From contig JANQKY010000072.1 of the NCBI GenBank assembly GCA_028280885.1, forward strand, positions 1-64,000: a DNA stretch of 64,000 nt. Reading direction: 5' to 3'. The notes beneath the pieces were generated by a model. The model worked only from the letters and a program-made list of their open reading frames with translations. It was not told the DNA's origin and ran no database searches. This stretch comes from Tepidamorphus sp. (GTDB lineage Bacteria > Pseudomonadota > Alphaproteobacteria > Rhizobiales > Tepidamorphaceae). A program made the translations under genes and the position numbers. Below, piece after piece: positions 6,805 to 14,973 of this stretch (positions within the stretch are counted from its first letter, which is position 1; every line of letters starts with the position of its first letter).

Positions 6805-8940
6805 TCATTTCTCGTCGACGTCGAAGACGCCGTCCCAGTCCGGCGGCGGCGGGGTGCGGGCATAGTGTTCGGCCCGCCGGCGTAGCGCACGGGCCGGCGC
6901 ATCGCCCGGATGGCGCTCGATATGGGCCTGCAGGGCCTGAAGCGCGGCGGTCCAGTCACGCTCCAGGAACAGCGCGTAGCAGTCCTGCCAGCTTGCCAGG
7001 AAGGTGGCCTGGTCTTCGCTGGCCGGGCTGTGGTCGATCAGTTCGTGGACGGTGACGGGGACGCTTGCGCCCTTCGGCCGGACGCGGTCGACGGGGCGGG
7101 TCAGGAAGGCGTCGCGGATCCGGGCCTCGACGGCGTCGGAAATCAGGATGGTGGTGCCCAGCTGCTTGTTCAGTCCCTCCAGGCGGGCAGCCAGGTTCAC
7201 GGTTGCGCCGAGGATCGTGTAGTTCATGCGATCCGGCGAGCCGACATTGCCGACGACCGCCTCGCCGACATGCAGGCCGAAGCGGGTGATCAGCGGTTGC
7301 CGGCCGGTGGCGACGCGGCCGGCGTTCAAGGGGCCGATCGCCGCATTCGCCGCCAGCGCCGCCCGGCAGGCCTGTTCGACGTGGTCTGGCTGGGCGACCG
7401 GCGCGTTCCACATCGCCATCACGGCATCGCCGATATATTTGTCGATCGTCCCGCCATTGTCGGTCAACGGCTTGGTGATGGTGGCCAGATAGTCGGAGAC
7501 CTCCTGCATCAGCGCCATCGGCTCGGTGGTCTCCGAGATCGCGGTGAAGTCCTGGATATCGGTGAACAGCAGCGTCACCTCGCTGCGCACGCCGCCGATA
7601 TCGGCGCTCATCTCGCCGGAGACGAGGCGGCGGACGAGCTGGGCGGGCACGTAGCGGGCGAAGTCCTTGAGCGACCGTTTCAGCGTCAGGACGGCCTGCG
7701 ACAGCTTGTGAACCTCCAGGATGCGCGAGTCGATCGGCGGCCTGTCGGACAAATCGAAGGTGCGCATCTGGTAGGCCTCGTCGGTGAGCCGCCCGATCGG
7801 CCGCGAGATCGCCTTGGCCACGGCCCAGGTCAGCAGCAGGCCGCTCGCCAGCCCGCCGAAGGCGATCAGCAGGCCGGTCCGGAAGCGGCGGTCGACCTGG
7901 GCGTTCACCTCGGCTGCCGGCGAGGCGATGCTGAGCAGGGCCGGCGCGCCCTGGCCAAGCGAGATGGGCGACAGCCAGATGACCCAGTCGCGGCCGTTCT
8001 CCTCGGCCTCGTGGACCCCGTCGCGGACACCGGAGGCGAACAGCCGGCTGAGCGCGCCATAGGGCGCATCGCCGATGCTGGCCAGCGATTGCTGCTGCAC
8101 CACGGGCCGGTCGTCGTGCCGGCGGATCGACAGGACGTGATCGATTTCGGCGGCCGCCAGCACGCTGCCCGTCTCGTTGAAGATCACCGCGATCGAACTC
8201 TCGCTGAGCCGGTGCTTGCCGAGCAGGTCGGACATCGTGCCCAGCGTCAGGTCGCCGCCGACGACGCCGTTGCCGGAGCGAACCTGGCGGGCAATGGTGA
8301 TGCCGATGTCGTTGGTCTCGAAATAGATATAGGGCGCCGTCTGGATCGCCGCGTCCGATTGCATCGCGGCGTGATACCAGGGGCGGATCCGGGGATCGTA
8401 ACCGTTGTTCTGGCGGGTGTCGGTGGAAAGGATCTCCAGATCGTCATTGAGCATCACGACGGTCTGGTCGATGCTGGTTTCGTCGGCCCGGCGGATGATC
8501 CAGGCCAGGAAGTCGGCATCGGCGCCGGGCGCCGAAATCGCCAGGTTGAAGACGAGGACGAAATTGCCGTCCTCGTCGCCATAATAGAGGGCGTAGAGGC
8601 CGTCGGTCTCCTGGATGCGGCGGGCCAGCAGGTCGACCATGTCGATCGAGAACAGCGTGTCGGCCGGCATCATGTCGACCATCGCCGCGGTCGCCTCGAC
8701 GACGGATTCGATCGGTCCGCGCAGGGCCCGCAATTCCGAGCGCAGCGTCTCGCCGAAGCTCTGGAAGGCCGCCTGCGCCTCGATAAGCGCCATCTGCCGG
8801 CCGCGGCTCTGATCGTAATAGACGATGCCGCCGACGACGGTCGCCAGCAACACCGCGATCAGCGTCGCGATATTGACGTGCAACGGCACATAGGGCGCGA
8901 CGAGCGTCGCGAAATTCGACCGGATACGAAGATTCAGCAT
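6805..8940 (-). CDS. Membrane-bound class III adenylate/guanylate cyclase with dCache sensor
   Basis: 711 aa. A transmembrane helix (about residues 23-43) is followed by a periplasmic dCache domain (about 50-335), a second helix (GLLIAFGGLASGLLLTWAVA, about 350-372) and a HAMP-like linker. A class III cyclase homology domain (about 445-640) follows. Catalytic signatures are present: metal Asp in FTDIQDF (about residue 460), second metal Asp in GDAVMAMW (about 505), and transition-state Asn/Arg in TVNLAARLEG (about 580). YTILGATVN has Thr at the usual purine-specifying position, as in class IIIb adenylate cyclases. A TPR-like C-terminal tail ends the protein. It probably makes cAMP in response to a periplasmic ligand. 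It belongs to the leftward operon that starts near 13297, 153 nt after the sulfatase gene. Confidence 0.88.
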   Translation of the reverse strand: MLNLRIRSNFATLVAPYVPLHVNIATLIAVLLATVVGGIVYYDQSRGRQMALIEAQAAFQSFGETLRSELRALRGPIESVVEATAAMVDMMPADTLFSIDMVDLLARRIQETDGLYALYYGDEDGNFVLVFNLAISAPGADADFLAWIIRRADETSIDQTVVMLNDDLEILSTDTRQNNGYDPRIRPWYHAAMQSDAAIQTAPYIYFETNDIGITIARQVRSGNGVVGGDLTLGTMSDLLGKHRLSESSIAVIFNETGSVLAAAEIDHVLSIRRHDDRPVVQQQSLASIGDAPYGALSRLFASGVRDGVHEAEENGRDWVIWLSPISLGQGAPALLSIASPAAEVNAQVDRRFRTGLLIAFGGLASGLLLTWAVAKAISRPIGRLTDEAYQMRTFDLSDRPPIDSRILEVHKLSQAVLTLKRSLKDFARYVPAQLVRRLVSGEMSADIGGVRSEVTLLFTDIQDFTAISETTEPMALMQEVSDYLATITKPLTDNGGTIDKYIGDAVMAMWNAPVAQPDHVEQACRAALAANAAIGPLNAGRVATGRQPLITRFGLHVGEAVVGNVGSPDRMNYTILGATVNLAARLEGLNKQLGTTILISDAVEARIRDAFLTRPVDRVRPKGASVPVTVHELIDHSPASEDQATFLASWQDCYALFLERDWTAALQALQAHIERHPGDAPARALRRRAEHYARTPPPPDWDGVFDVDEK

Positions 8941-9093
8941 GCGGGTACCCCCATACCCGTGGCAGACCCACCGCGGGCGACGGTGATCCGAAGACGTGCG
9001 GAAAAGCTTTCCCCTCCGGGTCGTCCGGAATGGGAGGCGATGCCGCTCGACACGTACAGTATCGGGACCGCCGGGCAGGCGGCCCCGCGTTTC

Positions 9094-10500
9094 TCATTCC
9101 TCCGGGTAGCCTTCGAACTCGGCGCCGGGCGGAATGTTCGGGTGTGCCGTGAAGCTCTCGGTCAGTTCGCCGACGATGCGGCCGAGCGGCACATAGACCC
9201 AGGAATGGGCGAACAGGGTGAACTTCATCAGGTTGTTCTCCTCGCCCGGATCCTGCGCGACGTCGTAGACCGGCGGGAACAGGTATTCCTGCACCGGGGC
9301 ATAGAGGTCTTCGGCCGTCTTGAGGTGGATCTTGAAGCTCCGCCACTTCACCGAGAACAGGTCGTCGCCGATGAAGACGACGACATGCTCGCGCGGCGAG
9401 GTCTCGGACGCGCCCGTCAGGAAATCCGACGCATCGAGCCCGTCGATCGGCCGATCATCGGGAACCAGCTCCGGCGCGCCGGCGAGCGTTGCCAGCGTCG
9501 GCATCCAGTCAAGGGCCGCGAAGATCTCGTCCGACACGCGGCCGGCTTCGATCGTCCCCGGCCAGCGCACCATCGCCGGCGTCCGCAATCCGCCTTCATA
9601 GCCGGTGAAGCCGGCCCGCCACGGCCCGTTCGAACCGCCGCCGATGCCGTCGGTGACCGCGCCGTTGTCGCCGGTCAGGATGACGATGGTGTCGTCGGCC
9701 AGCCCCGCCTCGTCCAGGGCCGCCAGGATCCGGCCGATATTGGCGTCCAGTTCGGTGATGATGTCCGAATAGAGGCCGTGCCCGGAGACGTTGGCGAAAT
9801 CGGGATGGGTGCCAAGCGGCGGGTGGATCTGGGTGAGCGCCGTCATCAGGAAGAACGGCGCCTCGGCCCGGGCGGGATCGGCGAGATAGGCTTCCGCGCG
9901 CTCGATGATCTCGCGATCGATCTGGCGGCGGCTGTCGAGGTCGAAGGGCGCGACCTTTCGCGGCGCGCTGCCGGCGTCAGCCTCCCAGATGAAGGGTTGC
10001 GGCACGATTTCGGGATCGTATTGCGGCGTCGACGAGTAGCCGGCCTCGTCGGTGGTGTTGCGGATGCCGTACCAGTAGTCGAAGCCCTGGTCCGTCGGCA
10101 GCCGCCCCTCGACATCGCCGAGATGCCATTTGCCCAATAGCGCCGTGTCGTAGCCGGTCTCGTTCAGGAGTTCGGCGAGCGTGAATTCCCATGGCGCCAT
10201 GCCGTAGGGCTGGCCATAGGTGACGCGGTGCGTGCCCGAGCGGATCGGCAGCCGCCCGGTCATGATCGCGGACCGGGTCGGGGTGCACTGGTTCTCGACA
10301 TTGAAGTTGGTCAGTCGCAGGCCGTCGGCGGCAAGCTGGTCGATTTCCGGTGTCGGGATCGATCCGCCCTGCACGCCGATATCGCCCCATCCCCAATTGT
10401 CGATGAGGATATAGAGGATGTTCGGCCGGGCCTGGTCGCGCAGCTGGGCCTGGGCTGCCGCCGGCAGGAGCAGCAGCAGGCTGAAGAGCAAGAGTCTCAT
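9094..10500 (-). CDS. Exported sulfatase (formylglycine type)
   Basis: 468 aa with a cleavable signal peptide (MRLLLFSLLLLLPAAAQAQ). The family signature CTPTRSAIMTGR near residue 72 carries the Cys (CxPxR) that is converted to formylglycine. Metal-binding stretches LIDNWGWGD (N-terminal) and TGDNGAVTD are present. Such enzymes hydrolyse sulfate esters, here in the periplasm. The substrate is unknown. It sits 11 nt downstream of the COG0523 GTPase gene and upstream of the cyclase, so it is part of a metal/sulfate-ester operon. No formylglycine-generating enzyme gene is visible in this window, so maturation must come from elsewhere. Confidence 0.88.
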   Translation of the reverse strand: MRLLLFSLLLLLPAAAQAQLRDQARPNILYILIDNWGWGDIGVQGGSIPTPEIDQLAADGLRLTNFNVENQCTPTRSAIMTGRLPIRSGTHRVTYGQPYGMAPWEFTLAELLNETGYDTALLGKWHLGDVEGRLPTDQGFDYWYGIRNTTDEAGYSSTPQYDPEIVPQPFIWEADAGSAPRKVAPFDLDSRRQIDREIIERAEAYLADPARAEAPFFLMTALTQIHPPLGTHPDFANVSGHGLYSDIITELDANIGRILAALDEAGLADDTIVILTGDNGAVTDGIGGGSNGPWRAGFTGYEGGLRTPAMVRWPGTIEAGRVSDEIFAALDWMPTLATLAGAPELVPDDRPIDGLDASDFLTGASETSPREHVVVFIGDDLFSVKWRSFKIHLKTAEDLYAPVQEYLFPPVYDVAQDPGEENNLMKFTLFAHSWVYVPLGRIVGELTESFTAHPNIPPGAEFEGYPEE

Positions 10501-10511
10501 GCGTCTTCTCC

Positions 10512-11555
10512 TCAGGCGGCCTCGAGCACGATCTGGCCGAGCGTGTCCTCCGACACCGCACCCGGCGCGCCGATGGCGACGAGGCGGGTTTCCGGGGCGC
10601 GACTGCCCCAGGGTCCGTCGCGGGCGATGTCGATGCGCTTGCCGACGACCTGGACGACGATGCGGTTGTCCGGGTCTTCCTCGCTGAACACGAAGCCCTT
10701 CATGCGATAGACTCCGCCGGGAAGCTGCTTGATCGACCGTTTCAGGGTCGCCAGGTTCACAGGCCGGTCCGAGCGCACCATCGTGGTGGCGAACCGGGCC
10801 GTGTGATCGCCATGGGAGCCGTCATGGTTGGGGCAGCCGCAACCGGGGCCATGGACATGGTGGTCACTGTCGTCCGGGCCATCCGGTTGCGCGCCCCCCA
10901 AAACCGAACCTTCCAGGCGGGCCTCGTCGAGCTGATCGGCGGCGAACCGTCCGACGGACAGCAGCACGTCGAGCGGCACGTCGGCGTTGACGGCCTCGAC
11001 CAGCCGGTAGCGCCGGAAGCGCGAGCCGAGCCACGCATGCACCTTCTCGATCGTGGCGGGATCGACAAGGTCGACCTTGTTGAGGATCACCATGTCGGAG
11101 AAGGCGATCTGGCGCAGCTTCAGCTCCATCTGCTCGGGCGCCGCGAAAAGCTGATCGGCATCGACCAGGCACATGATGCTGTCGAGCCGGATCCGGTCGC
11201 GGAACTTCTGGTCGGTGAAGGTCATCGCGATGGAGGAGGGGTCCGACACGCCGCTTGCCTCCAGAAGGATGTATTGCGGCTGTTCGGGACGTTCCAGAAC
11301 GGCTTCCACCGTCTCGATCAGATCGTCGCGGATCGAGCAGCAGACGCAGCCATTGGCCAGGCTCATGACGTCGTCCTCGACGCCGACCACGAGGTCGGCG
11401 TCGACGTTGATGGATCCGAAATCGTTGACCAGCACGGCAACGCGCAGGCCGTGATTGCCGGTCAGGATGCGGTTCAGGAGGGTCGTCTTGCCGGCGCCTA
11501 AGAAGCCGGTAAGGATCGTCACGGGCACCGCCGAGGCCGAACCGAATTCGACCAT
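10512..11555 (-). CDS. COG0523 (CobW/ZigA-like) metallochaperone GTPase
   Basis: 347-aa P-loop GTPase of the COG0523 family, which deliver metals (Zn, Co, Fe) to client proteins. Visible motifs are the Walker A GFLGAGKTTLLNR (about residues 17-29), the family metal site CVCC (NGCVCCSIRDD, about 69-79), the guanine motif NKVD, and a His/Cys-rich insert (DSDHHVHGPGCGCPNHDGSH) before the CobW C-terminal domain. The gene follows the MBL hydrolase by 3 nt and precedes the sulfatase by 11 nt. The adjacent metalloenzymes are its likely clients. The metal is not determined by sequence. Confidence 0.9.
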   Translation of the reverse strand: MVEFGSASAVPVTILTGFLGAGKTTLLNRILTGNHGLRVAVLVNDFGSINVDADLVVGVEDDVMSLANGCVCCSIRDDLIETVEAVLERPEQPQYILLEASGVSDPSSIAMTFTDQKFRDRIRLDSIMCLVDADQLFAAPEQMELKLRQIAFSDMVILNKVDLVDPATIEKVHAWLGSRFRRYRLVEAVNADVPLDVLLSVGRFAADQLDEARLEGSVLGGAQPDGPDDSDHHVHGPGCGCPNHDGSHGDHTARFATTMVRSDRPVNLATLKRSIKQLPGGVYRMKGFVFSEEDPDNRIVVQVVGKRIDIARDGPWGSRAPETRLVAIGAPGAVSEDTLGQIVLEAA

Positions 11556-11558
11556 GGC

Positions 11559-13061
11559 TCAGCCTCCCTTCTTGCGGTTGGGAATGACGTCGTCGACCTT
11601 GATCTTGAAGTCGCTCGGCCATTCCGGCGCGGGCGCGCGGAAGACGTCGGCGGGATAGTACTCGACCGGATCGATCTCCATGTCGCGGTACTTCTGGTCC
11701 TGCTGCTCGGCGCGCGAGGAGCGCGGCGGCGGCGGGGAAATCTCGTCGGGCAGCGAGATCTTGCCTTCGGCCTCCATCTTGGCAAGCTCGCGGAACGGCG
11801 CGACCGATCCCGACTTACCGGGCAGGGCGGCCTTGCGATACCAGATGGCGTCCTTGGTGACGTTGACGACGGCGATGTCGAGGCCGAACTGGAAGAGCCC
11901 GTCATAATGGGCGCGGATGCCGGCCAGCATCTCCGCGTCGATATCCTCGTCCTGGGTGTAGTGGGTCACCATGCCAAGCCGCGGCTGCGCATCGGCGAAC
12001 AGCTTGCCGACGGCGTAGTGCGAGGTGTGATGGGTATCGATCGTGTAGTTGAACAATTCCTGCGGCAGGCCGTATTTGTAGGTCATGAGCTGGCCGATAT
12101 CCTGACCCGACATCTCGGTGACGAAGACGTCGACGCCCTTGCCGTATTCGCGCGACAGTTCGTCGGGGCGGCCGTCGCCGGTCCACACGAAGCTCAGGCC
12201 GTTCCAGTCGAGCCGGTAGCCGACGGCGCCGTCCTTGGCGTGGCTGCGCGGCCACGAGCGGACGGTGACGCCGTCCTCGTCGTAGACGATGCCGCCTTCC
12301 TTGCGGAAGTCGAACTCGTTGACCTCGATCTCATAGCCGTCGCCGATCGGGAAGACGTCGAAGGCTTCCAGGTGCCAGCGCAGCATCTTCTGCATGCCGT
12401 CGACCATCGCCTTGGTGCCCAGTTCCGGCGTGCGGCCCGAGGGGCCGTGGATGCGCAGCGGGGTATAGCCGCCCGACCAGGCGCGGAAGGGGTAGATGTA
12501 GGGAATGTCGGCGTAGTGATCGACGTGCAGGTGGGTGATGAAGATGTCGTTGATCAACTGGCCGGGGACCTGCATGCCGATGATGTTGCGCACGCAGCCG
12601 GTGCCGAAATCGAAGAAGAACCGCTTGCCGTTGCCCAGTTCCACCATGATGCAGGTGCCGGCCTGGTCCTCGCGCGGGGGATAGGGGGTCGAGCCGCAGA
12701 ACGAGATGCGCATCTCGTCGGCCCCCAGTTCCTCCGACAGCGGGAAGTAGTTGGCGTTCGACCCGGTCATGTATTTCGTCGGGCGGAAATATTCCGGCAG
12801 CGTGATGCCGCCGGCCGGGCGGCCGCCATAGGGGTTCTTCAGGTGTTCGCCGAGCGGTCCGGAGCCCGGATGCGCTTCGGCTTCTGTGGCGACGAGGCCG
12901 GCTGCGCCGACCGTGCCGGCCGCGGCGGCGCCGGTGACCAGGCCCTTCAGGACATTGCGACGGTCCGGATTCGCCGGCTCTTGGGAGGCGTTGGCGGAGG
13001 CTTCGGCCGAAGGGGCGGTCGGTCCGGTTGCCGGGGTGTCGTCGCGTTTATCGTTACTCAT
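11559..13061 (-). CDS. Tat-exported metallo-beta-lactamase-fold hydrolase (GntH-like)
   Basis: 500 aa. After a Ser/Ala/Pro-rich N terminus comes a twin-arginine signal (DRRNVLKGLVTGAAAAG) and then an MBL domain with the metal motif THLHVDHYADIPY (HxHxDH). Further metal and active-site segments are RSHAKDGAVGYRL, WTGDGRPDE and DTHHTSHYAVG. Overall architecture resembles the large MBL hydrolases annotated as GntH-like in guanitoxin clusters, but the other guanitoxin genes are absent and that function should not be assumed. Tat export suggests folding with metal in the cytoplasm, consistent with the adjacent metallochaperone. The start ATG overlaps the upstream small gene's TGA (ATGA, 13058-13061). 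Confidence 0.85.
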   Translation of the reverse strand: MSNDKRDDTPATGPTAPSAEASANASQEPANPDRRNVLKGLVTGAAAAGTVGAAGLVATEAEAHPGSGPLGEHLKNPYGGRPAGGITLPEYFRPTKYMTGSNANYFPLSEELGADEMRISFCGSTPYPPREDQAGTCIMVELGNGKRFFFDFGTGCVRNIIGMQVPGQLINDIFITHLHVDHYADIPYIYPFRAWSGGYTPLRIHGPSGRTPELGTKAMVDGMQKMLRWHLEAFDVFPIGDGYEIEVNEFDFRKEGGIVYDEDGVTVRSWPRSHAKDGAVGYRLDWNGLSFVWTGDGRPDELSREYGKGVDVFVTEMSGQDIGQLMTYKYGLPQELFNYTIDTHHTSHYAVGKLFADAQPRLGMVTHYTQDEDIDAEMLAGIRAHYDGLFQFGLDIAVVNVTKDAIWYRKAALPGKSGSVAPFRELAKMEAEGKISLPDEISPPPPRSSRAEQQDQKYRDMEIDPVEYYPADVFRAPAPEWPSDFKIKVDDVIPNRKKGG

Positions 13062-13297
13062 CGAATGGTCCTTCCTTCGATTGGCGCGAGCCGCAACGCA
13101 AGCCGCCGCAATTCGAGAACCAGCTCATCACGGATCTGAATCCACATTTCACGAACCTCAGGACTCGCCTCCTCGTCGCTGGAATGGGCGCAGGCGCGCC
13201 TGAAATCCAGCAATGCCTCCTTCAGCGCCGGTTCGTGTTCGATGGCTGCCAGGATCGTATCGGCAAGATCCGGCAGATGATGTCTGAGCCTCGACAT
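13058..13297 (-). CDS. Small helical protein of unknown function, first gene of the operon
   Basis: 79 aa starting MSRLRHHLPDLADTIL, almost entirely helical and charged (EHEPALKEALLDFRRAC, EMWIQIRDELVLELRRL). I recognise no family. The start at 13297 was chosen because the longer frame (to 13417) would run into the divergent regulator's promoter and start; the Shine-Dalgarno is weak. Its stop overlaps the start of the MBL hydrolase by 4 nt, so the two are translationally coupled and it is probably a real gene that leads the operon. It could be a small regulator or a partner of the hydrolase. Confidence 0.6.
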   Translation of the reverse strand: MSRLRHHLPDLADTILAAIEHEPALKEALLDFRRACAHSSDEEASPEVREMWIQIRDELVLELRRLALRLAPIEGRTIR

Positions 13298-13401
13298 TGA
13301 GCTATGATCGTTTAAAGCTGCGATGCGCTCACCTGCCGCAATCTGGTGGCGAAAGCGCCGCAAAACCAAGTAACTCACCGTTAGCTGGGAGTGAGTTGAC
13401 C
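13298..13401. promoter_or_regulatory. Divergent promoter region with a dyad before the regulator start
   Basis: This 104-bp gap separates the leftward metal/sulfatase operon from the rightward regulator. A 7-bp inverted repeat AACTCAC (13372-13378)/GTGAGTT (13391-13397) flanks a GGGA Shine-Dalgarno-like element and ends 4 nt before the regulator ATG at 13402. It could be an autoregulatory operator or an RNA hairpin exposing or hiding the ribosome site. No confident -35/-10 pair was identified. Confidence 0.4.
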
Positions 13402-14889
13402 ATGCCGACGCCGGCACCCGGCGCAGATGCAGGAGGAGGCGAGCAGGTCCCCGAGGCCGCCGTGCGAAGCGCCTTGCGCGCGGTCCTTGAGAGCGATGGT
13501 TTCACCGCGTCGCCGCGACTGCAGCAGTTTCTGAACTATGTCGTGGAGGAGACGCTTGCGGAGCGGGGCGACCTGATCAAGGGCAAGACCATCGCCATCG
13601 ATGTCTATGGGCGCGATCTCACGGACGGGGGTGGAGCGCAGAACCTCGTGCGGGTCGAGGCCCGCCGCCTGCGCCGGCTTCTCGACGAGTATTACAACGA
13701 GGCGGGGCGGACCGATGCCGTGCGGATCCGAATCGATCCGGGCGGATATACGCCGCGGTTTCTGCGTGTCGGGGCCGGCAACGCCGAACCGGCGCCGGAA
13801 CCGGCGGGAGCGGATGTTTCGCACCGGGATCGTCCGGGAGAGGGCGCGCCTACCCAGATCGGTGAACCCCAGATCGATGCAAGCCGGAGTGATCCGGTCC
13901 ACGGCGCACCGACGAAAGCCGACACGGCACCGCCTTCGCAACCGGTCCCGGCGCCCGCGGCCTCACGGCTCCCGCGACTGGGCCTCCTTGCCATGCTTCT
14001 CGCCGTCGCCGTAGTCGCGGTCGCGGCGATCCCGCTCCTGTTCCGTCCCGGCCAGATCACACCCTCGCCGGAGGCTGCGATGCGCTCGGCGCTGCGCGAG
14101 CAATCGGTGCCGACCCTGCAGGCGGCGAACCTCGCCGCGCAGGCGCGCGGGATGTTCTTTCCGGTTTTCGACATCCGCCGGCAGGAACTGGCACTGGGCA
14201 TGTACCGGCACGCGATCGACCTGGCGCCGACCCTTCCCGACGGGTATGCCGGGGCGGCCCAGACGCTGGCGACGCTGTCGGTGATGACGCCCGACCCGGA
14301 CCGCGCGAAGGCGCTGTCGGGGGAGGCGCTCGAGACGGCGGAGACCGCCGTTGAGCTCAATCCGACGGGGGCATGGTCGCAGGCTGCGCTTGCCTGGGCG
14401 CTCGGCGTCGCCGGGCAGGCAGGAGAGGCGGAGAAGCACGCGCGGATTGCCCTGGATCTGGCGCCGCAGGACGGTCACGTCCTCGATCTCGTCGGCATCA
14501 CCGCGGTGATCATCAACGTTCCCGAACTCGCCGCCGAGGTCTCCGCGCCCGATCGCCCGCGGTCCGGTGTCGGGCGGTTCGGCGCGAACAATATCTGGGG
14601 GACCTCCCAACTGATGCTGGAGGACTACCCCGCGACCATCGAAGCGTTTACCCGCGCTCCGCAAGTCGGAGCGCCGGTCAGCGCGCCATCGCTGATTTTC
14701 CTCGCCGTGGCGCAGCATGAGAGCGGCGACACGAAAGCCGCGGCGGATCTGATCGGAGAACTGAACGAGACCTGGCCTGATTTCCCGGCCGAATTCCTGG
14801 CTACGCGCATCTTTCATGCAAATCCCACCGTCCGGGAGCAGATCAAGACGACCCTGCGGACCTATGGCGGCGCGGACACGGCCAATTAG
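13402..14889 (+). CDS. Membrane-anchored one-component regulator with DNA-binding-like and TPR domains
   Basis: 495 aa from ATG 13402, chosen over the longer frame at 13297 because GGGAG lies just upstream. The N-terminal part (ASPRLQQFLNYVVEETLAERGDLIKGKTIAIDVYGRD, then VRVEARRLRRLLDEYY) is a module common at the N terminus of alphaproteobacterial TPR or cyclase-like regulators and is thought to bind DNA. A Pro/Ala-rich linker leads to one transmembrane helix (about residues 193-215, LGLLAMLLAVAVVAVAAIPL). The remaining 280 residues are TPR-like helices, presumably periplasmic. The design resembles ToxR/CadC regulators. It is divergent from the sulfatase/cyclase operon and is the obvious candidate to control it. 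Confidence 0.7.
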   Translation: MPTPAPGADAGGGEQVPEAAVRSALRAVLESDGFTASPRLQQFLNYVVEETLAERGDLIKGKTIAIDVYGRDLTDGGGAQNLVRVEARRLRRLLDEYYNEAGRTDAVRIRIDPGGYTPRFLRVGAGNAEPAPEPAGADVSHRDRPGEGAPTQIGEPQIDASRSDPVHGAPTKADTAPPSQPVPAPAASRLPRLGLLAMLLAVAVVAVAAIPLLFRPGQITPSPEAAMRSALREQSVPTLQAANLAAQARGMFFPVFDIRRQELALGMYRHAIDLAPTLPDGYAGAAQTLATLSVMTPDPDRAKALSGEALETAETAVELNPTGAWSQAALAWALGVAGQAGEAEKHARIALDLAPQDGHVLDLVGITAVIINVPELAAEVSAPDRPRSGVGRFGANNIWGTSQLMLEDYPATIEAFTRAPQVGAPVSAPSLIFLAVAQHESGDTKAAADLIGELNETWPDFPAEFLATRIFHANPTVREQIKTTLRTYGGADTAN

Positions 14890-14973
14890 AGCATCGGGCG
14901 ATGCGATCGGCGATGCCGGTTTCGGTGACGCGGCCATGGGAGGGCGTACCGGCGGCGGTGAAGGAACACGGTT

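Noticed and set aside
11559..13061. Naming the MBL hydrolase gntH with a guanitoxin role
   Set aside because: Only general resemblance is visible and no other guanitoxin biosynthesis gene is nearby.
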